Assembly (NCBI RefSeq): GCF_042100115.1
Contig: NC_091273.1
Span: 434,001-498,000, forward strand
Length of the DNA: 64,000 bases
Direction of reading: 5' to 3'
DNA from: Alternaria dauci
Lineage: Eukaryota; Ascomycota; Dothideomycetes; Pleosporales; Pleosporaceae
Shown: positions 35,772 to 46,613 of the stretch, piece by piece
Numbering within the stretch: position 1 is the stretch's first letter
How the letters are laid out: each line of letters opens with the position of its first letter
Made by a program: the position numbers and the translations under genes
The notes under the pieces: model-generated
The model's database searches: none
What the model was told of the DNA's origin: nothing
What the model saw: the letters and a program-made list of their open reading frames with translations, nothing else

Positions 35772-38700
35772 TCAATCACTTACGCCAGGGTATTTTCTGA
35801 AGATGATCCACACAGATATAGTCAGACCGAGCGTACCGAACATAAACACCAGATACCACCACCATGGTGGGTTATTCGCGAGGACGTTGACATACATGCC
35901 GAACAAGCCCTGATAGGAATTAGAGACAACACACAACCAATGATATGTTTCAATGCGGACCACATACCGAGACGAAAGTGAGAGGTAGAAAAATGAACTG
36001 CGGAATCAGCCCTGCATACGAAGAGGAACAATCTTTAGGTAGTTTACCGTAATCCAGCTCAGTCGTTTCATGCTTAGATTGAGCGAGGTAGATTTCTGTG
36101 TTTCTCTGATGGATGTCAGGTTGAATTCCTAACCTTCGTATTAGTTACGTCTAACAACTGTTACCCAGATCGCGACAACTAGGCTGATAGAAAAAAGGGC
36201 TACTTGGTGCTACACTATGCTGTAACGTACCAATTGAATGACTGTAGCTAAGTCCCTCTCTAACTTGTCGTATCTCGATTCGCCAGTACTTGCAAATTCT
36301 TCAATGGTATTAACGATCTCGCTAGCACCATCGTCCCCAAATCGACGAGTATTGTATGTTTTGCAAAGCCCTCGAATGACATTGACCTGTCTCTGGTATC
36401 GGCGGCGAAGATGGACCCACGTAGCTGCCTCCTTCAAGAGACGATCCAGAAGTCCCCGAAACTGTCCATTCGCTCTAAGAACATCTAAATGCTTCGTGAT
36501 TTGGATTGTGTTAGCAGCCACAGTCGTTGTCTTTGGCCAATCTTTGACGGTTCTGACTTACACAATGTAGCAAATGAGTATCGATTTGACCGAAATATGC
36601 TAGCCAACCTGTTGTCAGTTCGTCCAAGAGGTCCTGAAGGAATGCCATCCCACTAGATGGCATTGAGATATTGTTGAGGGTACTCCAGTGGTCCATACTG
36701 ATCCAACGGTCGTTGCCATTGAGATCCTGGTATATGTCCATGTCCCAGCTAATCTTCAGCTCTTTGAGATTGACTCCAAAGGGATCATGATCCTCGGACT
36801 GAGCCAGCAATGGCACACTCACCGAGATTCCATATCGTAGCCTTTGATGATGATCGGAACTAAAGAACATGTCGCCATGTGGATGTTTTGTGCGCCAGAC
36901 TGGATCTTGTTTAACCCAGAAGCTGGAATCAGAATATACCCTATGGTCTGGAATCAGCGAAGTGAAAAACGTGTGAGCAAGGTTCACCGATCTCAATACT
37001 CACAGCAATCTTCGTGATGTTCCCGGTATCGTGTGATTAGCCCACTTGAAATCTTCGGCTGAATACAAGCTCATTTTCTTCCTTTTCAGATCGTCTTCCA
37101 CAAGCTCGATGATGGCGGTTTTGGAGTCACTTCCCTGTTTACCCAAAATACAATCTTCTACGGATACATGTGCTGTATCAGCGGAGTGTTCTAATAGTAG
37201 ATCAATAGCATCGCTAAATTGACCTGCAACGGCTAATTGAATGGCAGAGCGCCCATCCGCATTCAACTGATCGACATCGACACCTGATTCAAGCGAGAGT
37301 CGTGCGATCGCCAGGTCCTTACGAATCACGCCGATATGAATCGGGGTATTTGAATTCCAGTCTCTAATATCTGGGCCAGCAGCCCTAAGCAGAGTACCAG
37401 CGAGCGAAGTCTGCTTCTTATCCAGTAGCAGTGTGAATGTCTTATGATCGTATCGGGCTAGAAGCTTCATAGTCTGGTCTTGGTTCTTCTCGATTGCGCA
37501 CCACAAAGGGGTGCGTCCTTTTGAGTCGATCTTAGCCGGACTAGTTGGTATCTTCTCCTTTCCCAGCAGGTACACTATGACCGATGTCAATCCTAGTTGT
37601 GCTGCAAAATGGAAGCCACTTCCGGGAACATTGAATGACTGGCTGTAACCAGGCTGCGGTGGCTGTACTGCTGATGCTGCCATTGCTTGACTTGCAGAAG
37701 CCACTTTGCCAGCATTCGTGAGGAATGAATCAATGAGAGGCTCTGGTAAGGAATTTTGCAGCGATTTGACGTGATCTGGCCAGTATTGTGTTGCGTATTG
37801 ATAGAAGCGGTATTTATCCAATCTCGACTCGAACTCGCCATCTGTTGTGCAGGGACCTTTGGTGAACTCATCGAAAGAAAGGTATGTCAGGCAGCATCTT
37901 GTGACCATATCTTGAGCGTTTGGGTACCAGGTGTTCAACGTCCGTAGCAGATAGTCTGAGGCTGTACGATGCATGTTTAATTGGTCGTTGATTTCCGCAT
38001 AAGAGACGAAGTGAACATGCTCGCACAGCCATGTGAGAAACTTTGTGGTTAGAAGACCGGCTGAATCCAACTTGTGGGAACCATCCTTGACTGCTAAAGC
38101 ATGTAGTAGCTCAGAGCCCTGTAAGGGTCTCTTTGCGAGCAGTAGCCACGCTAGAGCATCATGAACTAATTCTTGATCGTGTCTCCGAAGCTCTCTGATA
38201 TTTTCCATGTTCTTGGAATAAAGAGGCTCCAGGATGAAATCACTCGATAGCAACTGCTCTTTCAACAACACTGGGCTTCTTGTATCCATAAGTCCGTTCA
38301 TTATTAGCTTCGCAGCGAATACTCTATGAGCTAGTTAGCCAGTGTTCAGAAGTCGAAGAGATCTACTGACAGGCCATTTGAATCTTCCATCACCCGTCTT
38401 TTCACCTCTGCTTGCAATTCTGAATTATCGCGGACGAAATCGGGCAGAGTGCTCAGTCTTTGTGTGACGTAAGTATCCAAGTCTTGTTCAGTATCCCCGT
38501 CACTTATGTGAATCACTTCCACTTTCTGAGGTATCGTAATCGAGCTTGAACCATGAGTAGCTGTAAGACATAGCCAGAGGTTCTCTTGTGTCAAGCTTAC
38601 AAGCCCCGAGAACAAAAACGTGTAGGGTGGACCAGCCAGCTGATCATAGTTGTCGACAACGATATAGACCCGACGAAACGGCTTGACAATCCTGGGAAGC

Positions 38701-39191
38701 ATTTGTGACAGCATTTCTTCGAGTGATGGGGGTTGGGGCCTTTCGCGAAGGAGATCAAGGATGCAACTCTTTTCCCCTGCCATGTGATAATAACTCATAA
38801 GCAAGAGGCTTTGTCGTCCCAGTTGATACAGTATGTCTTGTAGTAGTAAAGGTGCGGTGCGTTCACCTGGGCTGTCTCCAACGTGAATGAAGGCAATAGC
38901 AGCCGACAAACTTACTGTTTGTTCTGCAAGTTTGCCCACGACTAAGGAGGCGGCCGTCGTTTTCCCTGAACCTGGCTTGCCCATGAGGAGAAGAGTACTC
39001 GGATCATCCTCCAGCCAGTCTTGAAACTGAGTAGTTTCGAAAATCCACTCCAACGTCCCGGATGCTCTTTGCGAGGATGCTCGTGCACGTATCGTCATAG
39101 AATCCTCGTCATTTTGTGAGTGAAGCCACTTCAACGTCTCATCCACTTCAGTTTCAGGCGATCGATAGTTTCCGGCCACTTGAAAATCCAT
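35772..39191 (-). CDS. NACHT-ankyrin protein with C-terminal CorA-like membrane domain
   Basis: Seven exons read as 39191-38371, 38323-37004, 36940-36562, 36491-36231, 36128-36048, 35997-35968 and 35909-35772, giving 1009 aa. Walker A is GKPGSGKTT (71-79) and Walker B YIVVDNYD (176-183), as in NACHT/STAND NTPases. Ankyrin-type repeats lie at about 470-650 (GRTPLWCAIEKNQ, NTPIHIGVIRKD, GRSAIQLAVAGQ). The C-terminus matches the CorA end: NLSMKRLSWITFIFLPLTFVS, then GLFGMYVN, then a second TM beginning at PPWWWYLVF. The CorA GMN motif is GMY here, so ion transport is uncertain. STAND proteins act as ligand-triggered switches in fungal non-self recognition. The exon-1 donor (GTCAGT) and exon-4 acceptor (GAAG) are the least certain joins. 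Confidence 0.8.
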
Positions 39192-39973
39192 GCTGGCGAT
39201 CTAGCGCACCAATAGTTAGCCGCACCGTCTATACTGCCTAGATATCGGTGCCAGAACGACTGAACACAGATCCTAAGCTTGCGTGGGAAACGTACCACGT
39301 CACAAGCTTACCTAGGCACGCCCGCAAGGCTGAAATGGACAGGTGCGTGATGTTGGGTAAGGCGAACACCGGTTGACAAAGACCAAGTGGAAGGCAAGCC
39401 CGCCTTGAAGAAAACACAACAATTCGCGCGCATAGATTCTGTAAGATAGGGGGCTAAGAAGGGGGTCAGGATGTTTATATCGTTCAGCCGTCTAGTGAGT
39501 GAGCTGAGGTGCAAGTCAGCTCCCTTGGCAGCTCCATCCACTCATCTGCAGGTGGCGCCCAACCACAGCGCAGCAACCGGCCTTCCACCGCGTAAGAAGC
39601 TTCCGATTGCATGTCTTATCTTCCGACCGAAGTAGTGCCCGTAATGTCGAATTGAGAACTTAAAGATCCCGCCAAGGCCGCACCTGAAGCGTGGCAAGAG
39701 GTTTCTATTTTCCTCATACATACAGCGCTCCTGTCGCAAGCACTCAAGTGGTGACAATCTGTTACACCAGTATATTTAGCATTCTTGGTACAAATCATGC
39801 GGCCCTCCCACGTACCCACTTCCTTGCCAGAGGCACAGCAAAACACCACCCAACGCCTTGCCATGCTACACTTACTGAGCAAAGAAGATGCAAATATCAA
39901 GTTAGATCAGAGGAAAAACACGACGACGAAATCTCAGAGGCGAGGCTGTGCAAGTGATCCATACACCCCACAC
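39192..39973. other. Intergenic, 782 bp
   Basis: Between the NACHT gene 5' end and the MFS gene 3' end. CTTACCTAGGCA at about 39308 resembles the intergenic palindrome seen elsewhere in the window. No gene. Confidence 0.5.
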
Positions 39974-41830
39974 TCACGGTCTCCTCCCTCTATCCTCCTC
40001 CCCAGGGCTCGCTGTTCCATTTCCGTTCATCGACCCATACCCATTGATTCCCTGGCTCCCACTAGCATTCGGCATAAGCGTCTCCCTAGCCTCTTCTGCC
40101 TCCTCTTCAATGTTCTCCCTTTGGATCTTGTGACTCTTGCGCCACACGAACGCCACGAGCGCGAGCCCAACAAGTAACGCCAAGCTAAGCAAGATGACAT
40201 TGACAGGCATAGGGTCATTGTGAAAGGTCTTGTGTGTAGCGGCATCGAGGGCAGATTGCGAGAAGTTGAGGATACCGGCGAGGCAGATGATGAGGCCGTA
40301 AACTTTGCCAAAGGTGGCGAAACCGAAGACTTTGGCGGAGTAGTCACTGGAAGAGATGTAAGTATAGAGTTTGAATGTGGCGGAGGGATGACTTACGAGA
40401 CTGCGGTGTAGTATAAAGGCCGGTACAGCACGAAGAGGACGATGTTGGCATACGCTGCCCATGTTTCTGGAATGATACCTAGCACTCCGATAGTTGTCGC
40501 GACGGTGACGAGTAAGGATAGCGTAAAGGTAGTGCTTGTGTTGTCGAGGAGCAGACCAATGAATGGAACTGACAAGACACCGCCGACCGGGAGTGCGACA
40601 TCGAAGAAATTGTTGATCTCGACCGCCTTGTCATAGTCGTGGAAAAGGTATGTGTACTGCGTCCGAATTGTGGCGACAAAGTAGTTGATACGCGTCATCT
40701 GGAGGACAGTGAACAGTGTAATGAGAATGAACCAAGGAGTGCGGATCTGCTGGCTAGCGGTGCGACCGTGTAATGCTCCCCATACACCCGAGATATTCTT
40801 CTTCTTGTCTTCCTCTTCGGCCTGCTTCTTGCCGTCTTTGGTGCCAAGCAAAGATGTAATTTCGCTGACGATGCTGTCGCGGTGTGCTCGTCGCGCATCT
40901 TGTATGCTTCGGACCGTCGCGGCATCTTCGATCTCGTCGTCTGAGTCGTGGATGACTTGCTCCTCCTCTGCGCTAGTAACGAGTTCACCAACTGTCTTGT
41001 AAGACACCGATGGCATAAACAGGGTTTGTACCGCGAGGATAAAGGCTGGAACGATAAGGTAGATGAGGAAGAACTTCTTGATCGAGAAGTTGCCGTCGGT
41101 GCCTTGGTAGATAAGTCGGTATACCAGAAAGATCGCGCTCGAAGTATCGAAAGCTCCGGTCAAAAGTGCCAAGATGAGTCCAGAGTATTGCGGGAACGTG
41201 TTGCTGAGCTGGAACGACGAGATGAAGATGAACGGTCCGCCCAACGCCATGAACAGATAACCGGGAATGAAACCATCAATTGGCAATTCCTTGGCGAACG
41301 CGAAAAGCAGTGCGCCAATTGTTATAGATATCGCACCAGTGATGCCGCACACGCGTGGTCCGAAGCGATCAAGGATTGTACCAACAGGAAGCGCGACGAC
41401 GTTCGTGGACACGGCGGCAATCGTAAACATGAGGTTGAGCCGGAGCTCCTGCTCATAGCAGACGTGTACATTTTGGTCCAGTTCCTCCTTTGTGCAGTAG
41501 TCTCTGTACACGTCCTCCTCGAGCAGTACGGGTTTTATCGCGGCGTAACCGAAGACGACACCGGCAGCGAATAGGCAGTAGATAACGGCGAAGAAGACCT
41601 GGACTGCGTGAGATTAGCTTCTGTGCGCCCATACCATGCACCATGTGATACATACGCAGTCTCTTCCACCTGGGTACTTCGAACGCGCCTATCGTCGGCT
41701 CTTCGCCAGTCTGCTCCGTCCATGTGCCGACAGGATTGAAGCTCATCTTCCGGTGCCTGGAGTCTGGGCTTGCCTCTCTGCTCCACGGCTCATGCTCCTC
41801 CATCGACGTCACTCGTTGGGAGAGCGACAT
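39974..41830 (-). CDS. Major facilitator transporter, Fmp42/SLC43-like
   Basis: Exons 41830-41656, 41603-40397 and 40346-39974 encode 584 aa. The first exon is a cytosolic tail. The second starts in TM1 (LQVFFAVIYCLFAAGVVFGY) and carries the inter-TM2/3 motif GTILDRFGPRVCG. A long acidic central loop (SAEEEQVIHDSDDEIED) separates the two six-TM halves. Yeast Fmp42 and animal SLC43 are the closest named groups. SLC43 members move large neutral amino acids; the fungal substrate is not established. Minus strand like the precursor gene, whose stop is 1.3 kb beyond this gene's start; whether it belongs to the cluster is unclear. Confidence 0.9.
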
Positions 41831-43170
41831 GGTGGCCTGAATTCCTCCTCTTCTACAATACAATATATCGGTATATCGCCCTCAGATCACAACAGGAGTT
41901 TGATCCGGAAGCTCTTCAGCTGGTGTCCAAACTTTATCCGGGTATGACGTCGCAATCTTTCTTTTCAGGGACCTTGGCGCGCAATTGGCCAACCAAACCA
42001 CTTCGACAAAAGCACGACGGAATCAGAGTCCGCAATGGAATATCCTGTGGCGCGCAAAAATATGGGAAGCAGGGTCCTATATAGCACAAGCACAGCATCG
42101 AATGGCGCAAAGCGGGGACTTGCTGGCCTGCAGCCCGGGTGCATGAAGGCGCTGACAATCCGACGCGCTGGTTCGCGCGTGATCACAAATGCTAGGCTGC
42201 GAGGATTTCCATTACGCAGTTTGATACCACGTGTGATATACGGGAGCGATGCGCTCATCATGACGAGTTGTATTCAATCGCTCGCGGCTCTTCGCACTCT
42301 AAAGCTTGCCTTTGTTGCGAAGATGGGATGCTTCGAAGCTTGCTGCTGGCTGCAGCCAATAGACGCGCGAGTCAGCCGCGGACAGGAGCTTTGGTAACCG
42401 TGCAGATGAGATGCCATCAAGCATCAAATTTTCTTCCTTTCACCTCCACATGTTCGCTGAACGCCGATGCACGATGAACACCTGCCGCGGGCGCTTTCCG
42501 ACGCAGAAACGGGCAGCTTTGCAAGAACGAGTGCGACTGCAGAGTTTTCTATTGGCTTGCAAGGGGTGGAAGTGTACATTTCCGCCGAAAAGGCCCAGAC
42601 TCTCATGGTAAACACTTGGCTATCGTCCCTACTATGTACATCGCTTGAATCTTCCAGGATCTGGCCTTGGAGTTTTGCTAGGGCTGACGTTCTGACTTCT
42701 GAAGCTGGTACATCCCAGATTACGATTGCCGGCCCCGCCGGACACTTCAAGCCGCGGACAAAGATGCACTTTGTACAAACCGATGATATCCATCCAGGTA
42801 TGCCATCGTCCAATGCGGTCGTAGATGCAACCTCGCTGGAAGATATGATTCCTGTTGATCTCGGTTAGATAACATAGTCTCTGCTTTTCGTTTCTCTTTT
42901 CAGTTCAAGAAAAGAGGTAAATGCATAACTCTTAGGCACGACCGCAATCAAGCAAAACAAGGTCAATTCCTTAAAGCACGACCAAACGAGTGGACTAGGT
43001 TACAAGAGACCTCGCATGCACCGCAACACCATGTCCAATCCTTTCTGTCCACCATCACCACCCTTCGTCCGAGTCTTCATCATTCATTCCAAGTCGTGAT
43101 CCCAAGCGATCCGGTATGCTGGGCATGAGTGTTCGCAGAGTCGACAATCTGTGAACTTGAGAGTATCGCT
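41831..43170. other. Intergenic, 1.34 kb, with a weak open frame
   Basis: Holds the MFS promoter and the precursor 3' region. A plus-strand frame at 42467-42868 (133 aa, ATG start, VEVYISAEKAQTLMVNTW) has fairly even composition, but a minus-strand frame overlaps it and I recognise nothing, so I do not call it a gene. Confidence 0.4.
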
Positions 43171-43613
43171 TTACTCAACGTCAACAGCATTGATCTTCTT
43201 CTGAGGTTCGCGCTTCTCAACGTCAACGGCGTTGATCTTCTTCTGACGCTTCTCGACGTCAACAGCATTGATCTTCTTCTGAGGCTCACGCTTCTCAACG
43301 TCGACGGCGTTGATCTTCTTCTGACGCTTCTCGACGTCAACAGCATTGATCTTCTTCTGAGGCTCACGCTTCTCAACGTCGACGGCGTTGATCTTCTTCT
43401 GACGCTTCTCGACGTCAACAGCATTGATCTTCTTCTGAGGCTCACGCTTCTCAACGTCGAAGGCGTTGATCTTCTTCTGACGCTTCTCGACGTCAACAGC
43501 ATTGATCTTCTTCTGAGGTTCGCGCTTCTCGACATCGACGGCATTAATCTTCTTTTGAGGTTCGCGCTTCTCGACATCGACGGCATTAATCTTCTTTTGA
43601 GGCATTCGCTTGG
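43171..43613 (-). repeat. In-frame tandem repeat array (36/42-bp units, eleven copies)
   Basis: DNA-level array within the precursor. From unit 3 on, 42-bp and 36-bp units alternate, making a 78-bp higher-order period repeated about four times with only a few base changes (for example GTCGACGGC versus GTCGAAGGC, the latter giving Phe). The first two units differ at more silent sites (GACATCGACGGCATTAAT spelling), so the 78-bp blocks look like recent duplications or gene conversion. All lengths are multiples of three, so copy number can change without a frameshift. Confidence 0.95.
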
Positions 43614-43783
43614 CGAGCCCAACTGAAGTGACAAGCTTGATTAGAAAACTTCCAACACTGTTGAATTTCTGTGATGTGCTTACTGGGTTCAACAAGGCCA
43701 AGGCCATTGGTGTCTGCAACAGGTAGTGCGGAGACGAGTGTGGTCATGCCCATCATGACGGAGAGGATGGTAGTCGACTTCAT
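43171..43783 (-). CDS. Kex2-processed repeat precursor, candidate RiPP precursor peptide
   Basis: Exons 43783-43684 and 43622-43171, with a 61-bp intron (GTAAGC...TTCAG), encode 183 aa. Residues 1-19 are a signal peptide (LSVMMGMTTLVSA). A short propeptide ends at IGLAKR (34-39). Then come eleven repeats: units 1-3, 5, 7 and 9 are 14 residues ([ME]PQKKINAVDVEKR), units 4, 6, 8 and 10 are 12 residues (QKKINAVDVEKR, with Phe for Val in unit 4), and unit 11 ends EPQKKINAVDVE at the stop. KR dipeptides are Kex2 sites, and the internal KK may be a second dibasic site. This is the form of fungal KEPs and of dikaritin-type RiPP precursors. An alternative is a mating-pheromone-like or structural secreted repeat peptide. 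The four UstYa-like genes nearby favour RiPP. Confidence 0.9.
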
Positions 43784-44797
43784 AATGAATGATGAGAGGG
43801 AGAATAAGCGATGCTGGATCGATCGTGTTGTAATGTGGAAAGATGCTTGGTTGCGTTGTGATGAGGTCTAGCTGGTGGTAAAATGTTCTTCTTAAGTATG
43901 GCGATGCTGTTCAGCCAGTCTGTACCATAATGGACCCAGATGTCCATTCGGCGGTGTTCACACCAACTTCTCCGAGCGTTACTCACTGCTGCTCTCATTG
44001 AGCCTTACTCACTGTATAGTTGGCTTACCCCTACTCAACCCGACATTCGCAGAACATGTTGACACTTCCGACTGACATCCACATGCTACGAGTCAGGGTA
44101 AGCGATTACATTACGAATTCTTCGTTCTCTCCATGACACAGGACGTGACGGATTGCTTGCGGGTATGGGTGATGACTGTTCACAAACAGCTAATCAACAA
44201 ATCTTACTCAGCACGGACCAATCACTTGTACACTACTACTACAGCCCTGTGAGGCATGCGTAAGCATCGACACTAGTCATCATTCACAACGAATTACGAT
44301 GCCTCTCGCTGCTCTAGAGTAGACTTCTGTCCACAAGACTATCACAGATGGGCCTCCGAGTTGGCGGCGAATGGATTGGACGTCAAGAATACGGGCACGA
44401 GCACATTCTCCTCTCGAGGCTACAATCATGCAGCCATATAGTATTGGGAGGTGCATATTTTAGTATCCTACAATCGGATCCAGTGCATAGCCAAAGTATT
44501 GTGCACGTGAACCATGAGGAATTGGTTCCAGATTCCTTGAGCGTGCAAAGAGATTGGTGTACCTTCTGTGGTTCAAATCGCGCGATTGTTCTCAAGGACG
44601 CAGCAATGGTTTTGGATAGCTAAGCTCATAGAAATACACAGTTGGCCTAACTGCGTTGACACTCATCCTCTGGGAACTACGGGAATGATGTCTTTGTTGG
44701 ACTAATGTGCAGGTGCAGTCGTGGTTCATTAGAAGCTACTTCGGGATGGAAATCTTGGTGAGACTTTCCCTACTTGGTCATTGAGTATAAAATCCTA
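43784..44797. other. Precursor promoter region, 1.0 kb
   Basis: Between the precursor ATG and the b561 stop. It contains three same-strand copies of TTACTCA (43979-43985, 44005-44011, 44204-44210), two of them extended to TTACTCACTG and spaced 26 bp. A short plus-strand frame at 44348-44623 (91 aa) is not convincing. Confidence 0.5.
43979..44014. promoter_or_regulatory. Direct repeat TTACTCACTG x2 upstream of the precursor
   Basis: Two exact 10-bp copies at 43979-43988 and 44005-44014, about 200-230 bp upstream of the precursor ATG, with a third 7-bp core at 44204. They could be regulator sites; no binding protein is shown. Confidence 0.35.
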
Positions 44798-46240
44798 CTA
44801 GGCGGCACTAGACTTTCTCGATTCCTCGTCGAATGAATCAGGATCTCTCAACTTCTCTTCTTCGTCTCCAATCACGAACGGGTCAAATCCTTCACCTTCC
44901 ACCTGCCCATAGCCTTTCTTGATGCTGGCCCGCTTCCCAAACATCATCATGCCTACCGCCAGCATCTCGATGAAAACTACCGCTGCCCAGAGCCATCGCA
45001 AGGTATTGCTCTTTCTTCCATGCAAGAGTCCAAGGAAGACATTGAGATTCAAAGCGAGGAAGAGTGCGCGGCCGAGATAGATGTGTACGAAGGAAGATCT
45101 AGTCCGCTCTCCGTACTTTATGTAGTTGATGTGGTGTTTGTAGCCGAATGTGATCTGGATCGGCACTGCGACGGCGATCGCAAGACCAATCAGCTTGTGT
45201 ATCGAAGTGAAAGTCCCAATCTTCAAAGTGTTAGCGAGACATAAATACTGTCAACGTCACTGAATACATACCTGGAATACATGCGTGCTTTTGGCAACCC
45301 CAATGAGACAGCCAACCAGTAGACCAGTGGCAGAGAGTGCTTGCACGATCCAATGACCACGAAAAGCCCACGTCAGTCCGCTGCGGATCAAGAGGATTCC
45401 AAGACAGTTGAGAACGACTGCAGAAGATAGTATCGCGCCATGCGCGTCCCACGTGTTAATATGCGAGCGGGTCGCTGGTGTATCAAGGCTTGAAGAGCCT
45501 ATTGCATGAGTTGATGAGCGATCTGCAGTGACTATAGGATACTCTTCGGCCTGGTTCGTGAATATCGCTTGCGCCATGTTGAGGAACGTAAGACCTTGGT
45601 CACAGTCAGAAAGCTCTTTTTTTGGGATGTGAGAGTTATAGCTTACCATAATCTGTATGCATATCCATCCGCAGGTTTGGGTTGTTGGTTCTGGTCTGCT
45701 GTGCGGAGCTGCTTGCGAATAACCACGATTGTTGTTCGCTGGTAGCATTCAGTGGACCGAGACCGACCATCTCGCACGAGTGGCAAGTAGCCTGTAGAAT
45801 ATGATATCCGTTCCGGTCAATCTCCGTACTGTGAACGTGAACTTGTCTCTGGTTCATGAGTGGGTGTGGTGCGTCATGTCCAATTGTTGAGCGCAACGAC
45901 AAGACAGTGTCTTTGCATTCTTAGTATGTTTTTTCATGGGTATTGGAGAATTAGATAACTCACCACCTTCTTGTTCTCCTGGCCATAACACAAACATCAA
46001 AGCTCGATCCATAACTTCTCCAATTCCGAAGGCTGCCCAGCCGCTACGTTGGTGGAAGTTGACGGAAAACGTCATAAGCAAATCATGTCCTCTTTCATGC
46101 TGTGACTTGAGAGTCTTTACTGCCATGCATGCATCTGAATGCAGCGCTGGGTTGATGTGGCATATCTGTACCGGCTCTGATCCTCGGCAGACGTTGGTCA
46201 CAGCCAGAAGGGATGTGAGGAAAAGGTTGAGTCGCTTCAT
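44798..46240 (-). CDS. DOMON-cytochrome b561 transmembrane redox protein
   Basis: Four exons, 46240-45964, 45919-45647, 45594-45272 and 45220-44798, encode 431 aa. Residues 1-19 are a signal peptide. Residues about 20-175 resemble the extracellular haem-binding DOMON/cellobiose-dehydrogenase cytochrome domain (WAAFGIGEVMDRALMFVLWP, then HVHSTEIDRNGY). Five to six membrane segments follow, with the four b561-type histidines: His235 (DAHG), His264 (GHWIVQ), His299 (IHKLIG) and His337 (VHIYLGR). Such proteins pass electrons across a membrane to an outside or luminal haem domain. Sitting 374 bp from a divergent UstYa-like gene and next to the precursor, it may supply electrons to peptide oxidation; that is inference. 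Confidence 0.9.
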
Positions 46241-46613
46241 AGTTGCTTGAAATTTTGGCGTCTGGCGAGAGTTCCAATCTGACGTTTCTCTTTTGGATCG
46301 AATGCGGAGCGAAAGATAGTGGAATACAGAACTGAATCATGGAAGCTAACCCGAAACGGTCAACTGTGGGGCTGTAGTCAGCGTCTCACGAAACCACCAC
46401 AGCTGACTATACCAGGACCCCTGCGCAAGCACTCGATGACGACCGAGTATTAGATTTCGGATGGAAGCGATACGAAGCTGTTCTTGGGAAACGAGCCACT
46501 GGACACTTACATACACCCGCTCGACTTCTCAGTTTTCCGATCTCTTTCCGCCACGGCTTCTTCTTCTTTTGTCTGGATTTATCCCATCCTCAACGCGCCA
46601 GAGCGCAAACGGA
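46241..46613. promoter_or_regulatory. Bidirectional promoter of b561 and UstYa-like copy 2
   Basis: 373 bp separate two divergent start codons, so the two genes share a control region. That is a common sign of co-regulation in fungal clusters. No site was identified with confidence. Confidence 0.5.

Noticed and set aside
42467..42868. 133-aa plus-strand frame between the MFS and precursor genes
   Set aside because: Overlapped by a similar-sized minus-strand frame, with no recognisable domain; left as possible but uncalled.
43171..43613. Regular repeats resembling a CRISPR array
   Set aside because: Units are contiguous, in-frame coding repeats without unique spacers, in a eukaryotic gene.
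43129..43626. Long plus-strand frame antisense to the precursor (165 codons, Leu/Asp-rich repeats)
   Set aside because: It is open only because each repeat unit is a multiple of three without stops. It lacks a signal peptide, and the minus strand has the signal peptide, intron and KR sites.
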